Of a stretch of 5,972 bases of DNA, positions 1 to 5,747 are shown piece by piece. This stretch comes from Woeseiaceae bacterium (GTDB lineage: Bacteria; Pseudomonadota; Gammaproteobacteria; Steroidobacterales; Woeseiaceae), in NCBI GenBank assembly GCA_022866645.1, contig JALHUQ010000405.1, forward strand, positions 1 to 5,972, written 5' to 3'. A program made the translations under genes and the position numbers. The notes beneath the pieces are model-generated. The model was not told the origin of the DNA and did no database searches. It was given only the letters and a program-made list of their open reading frames with translations. Position 1 is the first letter of the stretch. Every line of letters begins with the position of its first letter.

Positions 1-113
1 ATGTATCCCTGCGAACAGCCGTCTCGATTCAGCAGCGTTTGCGCGTCGTAAATAACGACCTGCCATTTGAAGCCCTTTTTGACCTGACCGCCTATATGAC
101 GAACACACAATGA
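1..113 (+). CDS. Type II secretion protein GspM-like, C-terminal fragment (5' partial)
   Basis: An open frame enters from the left edge (first full codon at position 3) and ends at TGA 111-113, giving about 36 residues. The stop overlaps the start of the next gene as ATGA, so the two are probably translationally coupled. The spacing of residues near the end (an LPFEALFDL stretch followed by a short polar tail) resembles the end of GspM subtype b proteins, where an LP-x6-L pattern closes the periplasmic ferredoxin-like domain. In T2SS, GspM is a small inner-membrane assembly-platform protein that binds GspL. The assignment rests mainly on the neighbouring GspN/GspC-like gene and on operon order; the fragment is too short to prove it. 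Another T2SS platform protein is possible. Confidence 0.45.
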   Translation, partial: VSLRTAVSIQQRLRVVNNDLPFEALFDLTAYMTNTQ

Positions 114-607
114 AAGCGGGACTACTAATAAGTACGGTGACTCGCGGATTAATGGCCGCAGCCGTTGGGCTCCTTGCAATCGTCGCGTTACAAATTGCTT
201 TTCCGGCGAAGCTCCCAAAAGTAACCGCGGCCGACTTTGCTAGCACTGCAATATTGGACATCGAAACGCCGCCCGCCTATGTCCCCGCTGCATTCGACAC
301 CTACGCTGCGATCCTGGAGCGCCCGCTCCTTTACGCAGACCGGAAGCTGCCCGCTCCACCTCCTGAGAAGGTACTGGTCGAGACGCCGCCCGAGCCACTG
401 CGCCTGGCGTTGGAAGGAGTGGCACTCGGTGGCGGTGCGCGCGTTGCACTATTACGCGATCAAACTAACAACCAAATCATTCAACTTCTCGAAGGCATGG
501 CGCACAATGGTTGGACCCTGGCCGCGATTCACTCTGACAAAGCAGTGTTCAGCCGCGACGCCGAAGTGGCTGAATTAGTTCTTGAGATTCAGCCCCGTCG
601 TCGTTGA
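110..607 (+). CDS. Type II secretion system protein N/C-like (GspN/XpsN-type) inner-membrane protein
   Basis: This 165-residue protein has a short N-terminus, one hydrophobic membrane segment (about residues 12-31) and a periplasmic part. Residues 62-81 hold the pattern F-x5-ILERPLLYADRKLP, matching the F..I..RPLF..xRRP signature of GspN/GspC-type proteins. A Pro-rich linker (about 80-96) follows, then a small beta-rich domain (97-161) with the look of a GspC homology region: LxLEGVAL, ALL, an LLEGMAHNGW turn, AIHSDKAVF and a closing ELVLEI strand. In the family this domain contacts the GspD secretin and links it to the inner-membrane platform. No PDZ domain or second hydrophobic segment is present, so it is the short form. 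The start at 110 overlaps the upstream stop (ATGA). It is the last gene of its operon here, with no secretin downstream, and its final 33 bp overlap the convergent glycosyltransferase gene. Confidence 0.72.
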   Translation: MKAGLLISTVTRGLMAAAVGLLAIVALQIAFPAKLPKVTAADFASTAILDIETPPAYVPAAFDTYAAILERPLLYADRKLPAPPPEKVLVETPPEPLRLALEGVALGGGARVALLRDQTNNQIIQLLEGMAHNGWTLAAIHSDKAVFSRDAEVAELVLEIQPRRR

Positions 608-1774
608 CGATAACCCCAGGCCATTAAGATGCATCGCTCTTTCGATCACCTTGACTGCGTTGCTCGCACCATTCATGTCGAAACTAATTTTGCGTGCTTC
701 GAATTGGAGTAGCTGGCCTATTTCGTTGGTCAGTGACGCAGTATTCAGGTGATGCGGCATTAACAAGCGCCCTGCGCCCCAATAGACGAGACGCTGAGCA
801 CGAACCAGTTGCTCTTTGCGGTGACTGCCCTGACTAGGGACGAACAGAGACGGTGTTTGCGACCCGATCGCGCTAAGGGCCGTGTTGTACCCGCATTGAC
901 TGATGGAGCATCTGGCTTCGGCCATTTCGATGCGCAGATCCTTAACACATCGCGCAACTTCAAGCCCTTCGACTTCTTCGGCGCAAGCCTTGAGCTCCTG
1001 CCATTCGAGGTCGGGAAATCGTGTTCCGGCAATGATCTTCATCGGCGTCGCGGCTAGCGGCCACAGCAGGCGATGCGCCTCGATGGCAGCACGGAACAAT
1101 ACGCCGCCAAAAAGGCCGTCACCAGCCGAGACCAGGATCGTGTCGCCGCGCGATGCGCTTTTCGCCGGTCTCGGAATAACGAAACCTGAGTGATAGAGGG
1201 GTGTCTGAATGGTGTTTTTAGGTTGGAAAAATTCCTCAAGTCGAGCGAAAACGGGGTCCGACTGCACCAGAACGAGGTCGAAATATTTGTCGAGCAAAGA
1301 CGCTGCCAAGTCGGCACGTTCTTCACCTCCGCTCGCTTCGTCCACCATGATTCCATCCGTCGTACAAACGACTAGCGATTCACCGTAGACACCGTTACGC
1401 GCCCGTTCGATCAGTGGTATCACTTCTCCGCGCAGCCGGTGTTGCGTAAAAGGAAAGTTATCAACAATGACGAGGCGTGGTTTCAGTCGCTCGAATTCTT
1501 CGAGGAGTTTGTCGCGACGAGCAATAATGCTGGATTTGAATTTCTGCGAATTGTCAAAATCGAAAATGTTGGAATCCGGGTCGACGAAAAGCTGCGGAAG
1601 GAGTACTTGGCGCACCGATTCAGGAAGGTCGATGCAATCTGGAGTCTCGTCGTCAAGGAGAACAGTGACATCCATCGACTCACTCAATTCGCGCGCGAGC
1701 TCCATCGCTCGGATCAGGTGGCCCGTGTGCTTATCGCTACAGCAGCAATACATCAATGCATTGTTTTTCATCAT
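575..1774 (-). CDS. MurG-like glycosyltransferase, COG4671 type (GT-B fold)
   Basis: This 399-residue protein carries the hallmarks of the COG4671 'predicted glycosyl transferase' group, related to MurG and the Glyco_tran_28 C-terminal domain. Visible motifs are MYCCCSDKHTGHLIRA (8-23; the GH-containing N-terminal loop), LVIVDNFPF (101-109), DLVLVQSDPVF (166-176), ILVSAGDGLFGG (213-224; start of the nucleotide-sugar domain), ISQCGYNTALSAI (291-303) and FVPSQGSHRKEQLVRAQRL (311-329), the donor-binding region with the EQ pair. There is no signal peptide or membrane segment, so it is cytoplasmic. It probably moves a sugar from a nucleotide donor; donor and acceptor cannot be read. The ATG at 1774 is followed at once by a second ATG (1771); the upstream Shine-Dalgarno is weak (GAGCGAAAG). 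It lies 67 nt after the DUF5666 gene and is probably the third gene of that operon. Its last 33 bp overlap the convergent T2SS gene. Confidence 0.8.
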   Translation of the reverse strand: MMKNNALMYCCCSDKHTGHLIRAMELARELSESMDVTVLLDDETPDCIDLPESVRQVLLPQLFVDPDSNIFDFDNSQKFKSSIIARRDKLLEEFERLKPRLVIVDNFPFTQHRLRGEVIPLIERARNGVYGESLVVCTTDGIMVDEASGGEERADLAASLLDKYFDLVLVQSDPVFARLEEFFQPKNTIQTPLYHSGFVIPRPAKSASRGDTILVSAGDGLFGGVLFRAAIEAHRLLWPLAATPMKIIAGTRFPDLEWQELKACAEEVEGLEVARCVKDLRIEMAEARCSISQCGYNTALSAIGSQTPSLFVPSQGSHRKEQLVRAQRLVYWGAGRLLMPHHLNTASLTNEIGQLLQFEARKISFDMNGASNAVKVIERAMHLNGLGLSSTTTGLNLKN

Positions 1775-1799
1775 TCTTTCGCTCGTTAATCAAGAGGTA

Positions 1800-1819
1800 C
1801 CCGGCCCCGCATTGCCGGG
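1800..1819 (-). terminator. GC-rich hairpin between the lipoprotein and glycosyltransferase genes
   Basis: CCCGGC (1800-1805) pairs with GCCGGG (1814-1819) around an 8-nt loop, in the 67-nt gap after the DUF5666 stop. No run of T follows on the minus strand, so an efficient intrinsic terminator is unlikely. It could attenuate transcription or stabilise the upstream message, giving unequal expression of the two genes. Function is inferred only from position. Confidence 0.3.
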
Positions 1820-1841
1820 CACCCCCCGTTTACATTCCTTA

Positions 1842-3329
1842 CTAGTTTTCCAATGCGACCTCTGTCGCAGTCAGCATATCCGGACCGGTCTCGGTGCCCC
1901 TGGCGTCGACCAGGCTACCCACGCTCACGGCTAGCCAGAAATCAGCTGCAGTCATCGGCGTCTCGGTAGCACCGCGAGAATCACGATATTGCGTTAGCCC
2001 GTCAGTCACGACGGTCACGCCGAGTACCGTTAGATTGGGCTCGCTTTTCGCCGTGACGAAACCGCGCAGCTCAATGCGGCTATCATTGGCATCATCGCGC
2101 TCGACGATCAGCGCGGTGATTTCGCCGGCGGGCAGTTCCTGGCCGCGAATTGCCACGTAGTCATCCACATTGAGATCGGTGACGTGTAGTGGATCAATTC
2201 TACCTCCGCCGCTCACCTTGTCTTCAAAACGCGTCTTGATCGCATCGGTATTGACTGTTATTCCCAGAACGACCAGCGTGTTGCCTGACACCGAGTCAAT
2301 ACGTCCGGTTACTCGGATCGCCGTCGACGTTTTGATTTCGACTTTGGTCGCATTGAGCACGCCAGCGCTATCGAACTCGCCCTCGACCTCTACTTTGAGA
2401 TTTAACCCAAGGTTAGCCGCAGTGCCACCGACGTAGGTGGTAGACGCGATCGTCTTCACTGCAATTCCATTAACATCAAAATCGGCCGCGGATACGAAAT
2501 GAGTGATGAATCCCTCGATTTCCATGTGATCACCCGCATTGTCGGCAAAGCGAGCGCCCTGGTATTCGACGCGCGTTGCGGTCAGCGTGTTGCCATTCAG
2601 GACCGTGCCTTTCGCTTCAACGGGATCGCCGTTACTAATAATTCCTGCCGTGGGAAAGTTATCGACGACCGCTGTGTTATAACTGACCTCAAGGGCATTG
2701 AGCATGAAAGTTTTGGCACCGGCATTATGAGCGCTGACGACCCCGTTGACCTCCATTACGCCGTCCCAAGTCGCCGCCGCGCGGCAGTCGATACGTGATG
2801 CTTCGATCACGCCGCTGGCATTTGGCAAGCCCGAAATTTCGACCGCCGGTATAGCAAGGAGGCCAGCCAGTGAACCAGGACAACTGTTATCAATCGAGGT
2901 CGTCGCTGATATCTGCACTGTCTGTCCCAGTACGACAATCGTATTGGCGACCGCGTCGACGCTGCTTACCGGCCCTTCAACGGCGTCATTGAATTCGACA
3001 CTGTTGGCGCTGGCGTTGCTGTTGTTGTCATCAATGCTTCCTTTGACCTGAACAACTTGCCCTACGGAGAAATCGTCCTGCGTCGCGGCGGCACCGTCTT
3101 TCGTGAACGTCGCAGCACTGGTGTCATAGCGGACGCCGTTAACAATCACGCTTCCGAACCCGGTGATCGGACCCTCAGCGAAGGCGACGCCGGTGCGTGT
3201 AATGCCACCTGTCGGGGGTGGAGTTACTACTGGCGGGGTTGAAGAGCCGCCGCCGCCGCCACCGCAGCCGGCGCTGAGCAACACCGCCAACGCGAGGCTA
3301 GCAGAGGTAAATCTGGTTAAAGCGTTCAT
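1842..3329 (-). CDS. DUF5666 multi-repeat lipoprotein
   Basis: This 495-residue exported protein begins with a Sec signal (hydrophobic about 8-19) and a lipobox-like SAGC ending at Cys22, so it is probably lipid-anchored in the envelope. A Gly run (23-28) and a Pro/Thr linker (31-40) follow. The rest is about six tandem beta-rich units of 65-75 residues: roughly 52-115, 117-183, 189-256, 269-333, 336-410 and 418-493. Units tend to repeat a G-x-[VI]-x-S/A-V...VLG-x-x-V core and close with a V-x-V/A-x-G...L-x-A-x-x-[VI]-E strand pair. The first has the family hallmark EGPITGFGSVIVNGVRYDT (52-70). Cys149 and Cys182 in unit 2 could form a disulfide. The molecular role of DUF5666 is unknown. The start at 3329 is supported by AAGGA 8 nt upstream and by an ATGA overlap with the DUF6502 stop, implying coupled translation. 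Confidence 0.85.
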   Translation of the reverse strand: MNALTRFTSASLALAVLLSAGCGGGGGGSSTPPVVTPPPTGGITRTGVAFAEGPITGFGSVIVNGVRYDTSAATFTKDGAAATQDDFSVGQVVQVKGSIDDNNSNASANSVEFNDAVEGPVSSVDAVANTIVVLGQTVQISATTSIDNSCPGSLAGLLAIPAVEISGLPNASGVIEASRIDCRAAATWDGVMEVNGVVSAHNAGAKTFMLNALEVSYNTAVVDNFPTAGIISNGDPVEAKGTVLNGNTLTATRVEYQGARFADNAGDHMEIEGFITHFVSAADFDVNGIAVKTIASTTYVGGTAANLGLNLKVEVEGEFDSAGVLNATKVEIKTSTAIRVTGRIDSVSGNTLVVLGITVNTDAIKTRFEDKVSGGGRIDPLHVTDLNVDDYVAIRGQELPAGEITALIVERDDANDSRIELRGFVTAKSEPNLTVLGVTVVTDGLTQYRDSRGATETPMTAADFWLAVSVGSLVDARGTETGPDMLTATEVALEN

Positions 3330-4030
3330 GATAATTGTCCTTTTTCATTTTCGTCATAAATAAGATAGACACCGACGCCCAAGCGAACGGTTCGTGTGTC
3401 CGTGTTCATCGAAGAGTCAACTTCGTTTTCGGAAAGCCAGGCATCCATTTTCTCGAGAAAAGAGATGCCTTTCTCTTCGACGAGATGCTTGAATACCTTG
3501 TATGTGGCAGGTCTGATGCTGGCGTTGTCGGCGATAGCCTCGAATCGCGGTGCTGACGGGCGCTGTTCATTAAGGTTATGTTCCAAGGTGGCGGCGTGAT
3601 CGTGCAACGCGATGCCCATTCTTCTAACGACTTCGGGATCGAGTTCCGAGTAGACGTAGTCTCGTCTCATGACCCGGAATTGACCGTCACCCAGTTCCTC
3701 AATAAGCGCTCTCTGCTGCATTTCCTTACGAATTGCTCCGTGCGGCAAGTCACCAGCATAGCGCTTCAAAAGGCTGGCCAAACTCCCCGTTGGGCCAATT
3801 GCGGGCAGATCTTTGGGATGGCCTTCAAGGTCCATGAATTCCGCGTCCACATGCCAGCCGGTAAGGATTTGCGATATCTGATTACCCTGCTGTGCGTTTC
3901 GATCGTCAGCGCCATCCAGAACTCGGTCGCGGACTCGAGCAACCTCGCGTCGAGACAGCCCAGTCAGCATCGCGACCCGGGCATTATTGGTCGGCCTGCC
4001 TTGAATCCCGTAACCCGATCTGGCCGCCAT
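3326..4030 (-). CDS. DUF6502 family protein, apparently lacking the family N-terminus
   Basis: The frame gives 234 residues with DUF6502 features: VAMLTGLSRREVARVRD (19-35), resembling a DNA-binding-like helix pair; LTGWHVDAEFMDLEGHPKDLP (56-76) and a following GS-x-ASLLKRYAGDLP segment (82-96); ALIEELGDGQFRVMRRDYV (108-126); and the C-terminal VRLGVGVYLIYDE strand (215-227). There is no signal peptide or membrane span, so it is cytoplasmic. Function is unknown; a regulatory role is only suggested by the helix pair. The family normally has some 35-45 more residues at the N-terminus. The first available start, ATG at 4030, lies inside the conserved region: preceding codons read ELSKEAYV, the usual lead-in, and then meet TAG at 4067-4069. 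An AAGGA about 10 nt before the ATG could support initiation there. The gene is therefore a shortened protein, a decaying gene or affected by sequence error. Its stop overlaps the DUF5666 start (ATGA). Confidence 0.72.
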   Translation of the reverse strand: MAARSGYGIQGRPTNNARVAMLTGLSRREVARVRDRVLDGADDRNAQQGNQISQILTGWHVDAEFMDLEGHPKDLPAIGPTGSLASLLKRYAGDLPHGAIRKEMQQRALIEELGDGQFRVMRRDYVYSELDPEVVRRMGIALHDHAATLEHNLNEQRPSAPRFEAIADNASIRPATYKVFKHLVEEKGISFLEKMDAWLSENEVDSSMNTDTRTVRLGVGVYLIYDENEKGQLS

Positions 4031-4129
4031 TACATAGGCTTCCTTCGACAGTTCGCCCGAAGATCTCTATTGAGTTCAGTCGGCGGCTACCAGTTGGCCC
4101 ATAGGGCCAGAGTCAAAACGAGTGGATAT
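4031..4129 (-). pseudogene. Degraded 5' end of the DUF6502 gene
   Basis: Read in the same frame as the downstream gene, this stretch ends in SSGELSKEAYV, matching the usual DUF6502 approach to the TGL helix. Further upstream are PMGQLVAAD, then TGA (4076-4078), TQ and TAG (4067-4069). The residue spacing fits the family pattern P-L-x-R-L-L-L-R-x-G-x-x-Y-x-E-F-x-E-L-x-K, with the stops falling where G and Y/F are expected. TGA is one change from GGA and TAG one from TAC or TAT. Two nonsense mutations in an otherwise kept N-terminus are the simplest reading. The family pattern is recalled rather than aligned, so this remains an inference. Confidence 0.45.
4094..4110. repeat. Short inverted repeat TGGCCC-ATA-GGGCCA
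   Basis: TGGCCC (4095-4100) and GGGCCA (4104-4109) form a perfect 6-bp palindrome with a 3-nt spacer. It sits between the strong Shine-Dalgarno-like sequence and the first retained start of the DUF6502 gene. It could be an operator or an RNA hairpin in the leader. It may equally be chance within former coding sequence. Confidence 0.3.
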
Positions 4130-4132
4130 CTA

Positions 4133-4140
4133 CCTCCTTT
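4133..4140 (-). promoter_or_regulatory. Strong Shine-Dalgarno-like AAAGGAGG without a usable start codon
   Basis: The minus strand reads AAAGGAGG, close to a perfect anti-16S match. No ATG, GTG or TTG lies at a normal 5-10 nt distance that opens the DUF6502 frame. An ATG about 30 nt on (4100-4102) is in that frame but stops after 8 codons. This is probably the original ribosome binding site of the intact gene, about 105 nt before the present start at 4030. Confidence 0.45.
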
Positions 4141-4724
4141 AGGTATGAGTTGAAGAAACGCCAGGGGCGTATGAGAAAGCGCAGCCGAGAACCACAGACC
4201 GGCCGTGCATGAAGATGCCGAGCAGTGAGCTCAGGCTTTATCGAAGGTGCTGAATACGGAGAGACAGCTGAGGTTGGAGATCCCGGACTCTCTAATCCCG
4301 GGTTGGGCCATAAAGCATGCAGAGCAAGCTTGACCCCAGGCAGGATGACCCCTGCCGGGTACCGCTATTCCGAAGCGGTTACGGATAATGCAGACCACGC
4401 TAGTACAAATTATGGTTCGTGTCTATAGATAAGCCCTGCAGGTTTATTTGGGGCGATATGCGCGTGTTCTGTGTGCAGCGTCTTGAGCACATTTTGCATG
4501 GCGTACTCCAAAAATATTCTATATATCCTGGGAAACTGTGTTCTATTCCGGGCTGATTAGATTATTAGCGAAAAGGTTCAGATTCAAGACGCCAATCGCG
4601 CGTAATAGCCAGCTATTGCGAAGATTGGGAACACAGAAGCTGGATCTTTTAGCCGCAAGATACGAGCTCATGAATAAACCAGGGGCTCCCTCGTTGTGAA
4701 TTGTTCGTTTTAGACTCTGTCGCT
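4141..4724. other. Gene-free interval with small hairpins
   Basis: No coding sequence is supported in these 584 bases; short open frames on both strands have no recognisable protein character. What is visible: hairpin CCCGG/CCGGG (4282-4286 with 4298-4302), GGCAGG/CCTGCC (4339-4344 with 4351-4356) and ACCGCT/AGCGGT (4361-4366 with 4374-4379), two copies of TGACCCC (4331 and 4346), an AT-rich patch around 4509-4528, and one copy of a diverged repeat at 4581-4614. It could hold a structured RNA, the relic of an insertion element, or the shared upstream and downstream regions of the flanking minus-strand genes. None can be chosen by eye. Confidence 0.5.
4581..4614 (+). repeat. Diverged direct repeat, copy A
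   Basis: These 34 bases match 5536-5569 at 27 positions in the same orientation, beginning GATTCAAG and ending CCAGCT. Weaker similarity continues on both sides (an AAAGG-containing lead-in, and GAAG...GAAG after it). The two copies lie 955 bp apart and bracket the fatty acid hydroxylase gene. The nature of the repeat is not recognised. Confidence 0.5.
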
Positions 4725-5450
4725 TCAATACGTGCTTGCCGCAGGAGGGTCCGCGCGAGAAGCCGCGGAACCCCTGAACGTACGGAAAAGCAGGTCCGAA
4801 ACGGGGTAGGTAATATTGAAATTCCAATTACTCATCAGGCGCGGATCATGATGACTGGTATGCAATGCCCGCAGTCGGCTGACCAATCCCCGCCGTCCCA
4901 ACCACGAGTCTCCCGGCAAATGGTAGGCCAGGTGCAAGATTTCGTAGTTCAGAAAATAGGCTACCGCAGTGGCAACAAATAAAAAACCCACATTCTCGGC
5001 AAACAGCCTGGACAGCGCGATGCCCACCGGAAGTGCAAAGGCCAATACAAAAAACACCATCAACACGGGCGGGAACAATACAACCTTGAGATCGCGTATA
5101 CCGTCCAACTCCATGTGCTGGTGCGAAAAAAATCTGTGATGCTGACCGGAAGGCCGCTTATACAACAAACCCAGCCCGGGCACCGGCCGATGCATGACAA
5201 AGCGATGTCCCAGGTACTCCGCCAGGTTCGCATACACCAAAGTGATGGGGATAGTGAGCCATTGTGCCGCCTGCACCTGGTCGAGTTGCCAGGCACTGTA
5301 AATGACTACCGCAATACCCGAGGCAAAAGTGAAACACAGATGCACCAGCCCACGGTAGTTTGCCGGAATCTCCTCTTGCCGGTATGCCTCGCGATACTCC
5401 GCCACCGCTTGTTCCCGCATATCTACAAGACCCACCGTCTGGAAAACCAC
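4725..5450 (-). CDS. Fatty acid hydroxylase / sterol desaturase family membrane protein
   Basis: This 241-residue protein belongs to the di-iron membrane hydroxylase family. The hydrophobic segments are about 36-55, 62-76, 123-148 and 152-168. Histidine clusters are present: HRFVMH (82-87, HX4H), HHRFFSH (104-110), HLAYH (173-177) and HTSHH (197-201, HX2HH), with the family end motif NWNFNITYPVSDLLF (208-222). These residues normally hold two irons that activate oxygen to hydroxylate or desaturate a lipid chain; the substrate is unknown. The usual KRHTLQHH cluster reads KRPSGQHH here (98-105), so an expected ligand His is Pro100, reachable by one CAT-to-CCT change, and activity may be impaired. 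The GTG at 5450 has no clear Shine-Dalgarno; ATG at 5420 (231 residues, preceded by GGTGGG) is as likely or more so. The gene stands alone, divergent from the DUF2189 gene and flanked by diverged direct repeats. Confidence 0.82.
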   Translation of the reverse strand: MVFQTVGLVDMREQAVAEYREAYRQEEIPANYRGLVHLCFTFASGIAVVIYSAWQLDQVQAAQWLTIPITLVYANLAEYLGHRFVMHRPVPGLGLLYKRPSGQHHRFFSHQHMELDGIRDLKVVLFPPVLMVFFVLAFALPVGIALSRLFAENVGFLFVATAVAYFLNYEILHLAYHLPGDSWLGRRGLVSRLRALHTSHHDPRLMSNWNFNITYPVSDLLFRTFRGSAASRADPPAASTY

Positions 5451-5535
5451 CGCACTAGTGTAGCCGACATTCTCTTTCGATTTGAGGAAGCTCTGATTTA
5501 CCCTGGACGCGGTACACAGTGAGGGAAAGGATAGG

Positions 5536-5569
5536 GATTCAAGCCGCCAGTCGCATGGAATATCCAGCT
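5536..5569 (+). repeat. Diverged direct repeat, copy B
   Basis: This is the partner of 4581-4614: 27 of 34 bases agree in the same orientation. On the minus strand one frame gives DWRLES in both copies, with the three differences within that hexapeptide all at silent third positions. That is compatible with decayed coding sequence, but the frame does not stay open for long. Confidence 0.5.
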
Positions 5570-5592
5570 CACGAGGAAGGGTAACGCCGAAG

Positions 5593-5611
5593 CCCGGGTT
5601 TACAGCCCGGG
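5593..5611. repeat. CCCGGG inverted/direct repeat hairpin
   Basis: AGCCCGGG occurs twice (5591-5598 and 5604-5611). Because CCCGGG is its own complement, the two copies can pair as a 6-bp GC stem with a 7-nt loop (TTTACAG). No T tract follows and no gene ends nearby, so it is not a standard terminator. It could be a REP-like extragenic element or a leader hairpin. Confidence 0.4.
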
Positions 5612-5747
5612 GGCGACTGCAGGTTCAAAACAGAGGCTACCGCGCTTACCCTGTGAGTCAGAATGTGGTATTTGAAAATTCATGCTCCCGGGGTACTCGG
5701 GGGATTGCGCTCCGACAGCACGGGTAACATGGGAGTATTCACTCGAG

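Larger units (their letters stand above)
5451..5747. other. Divergent intergenic region
   Basis: This region separates the hydroxylase gene (leftward) from the DUF2189 gene (rightward) and should carry both promoters. On the minus strand TACACT (around 5452-5457) is a possible -10 for the hydroxylase if its start is the ATG at 5420; no good -35 is seen. On the plus strand TTGAAA (5672-5677) is a possible -35, but the -10 is poor. It also contains repeat copy B and a CCCGGG hairpin. No coding frame is convincing. Confidence 0.4.

Noticed and set aside
1439..1934. Plus-strand open frames of more than 100 codons opposite the glycosyltransferase gene.
   Set aside because: They are antisense shadows of a well-supported gene and have no family character.
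3244..3270. CCG-rich run in the lipoprotein gene considered as a phase-variable repeat.
   Set aside because: It encodes the Gly linker after the lipid-anchored Cys, common in this family, and a trinucleotide change would not shift the frame.
4124..4141. Plus-strand GGATATCTACCTCCTTTA resembles the 3' end of 16S rRNA.
   Set aside because: No rRNA-like sequence precedes it. It is simply the complement of a strong minus-strand Shine-Dalgarno.
4225..4428. Plus-strand 67-codon open frame in the gene-free interval.
   Set aside because: GTG start, no Shine-Dalgarno, no recognisable motif, and it runs through several hairpins.
4543..4827. Minus-strand 94-codon open frame overlapping the end of the hydroxylase gene.
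   Set aside because: Most of it is an out-of-frame reading of the hydroxylase 3' end and the repeat; the peptide shows no family features.
4581..5569. The direct repeats were considered as integron attC sites around a gene cassette.
   Set aside because: No RYYYAAC/GTTRRRY core pair is visible, and the gene orientation does not settle the matter.
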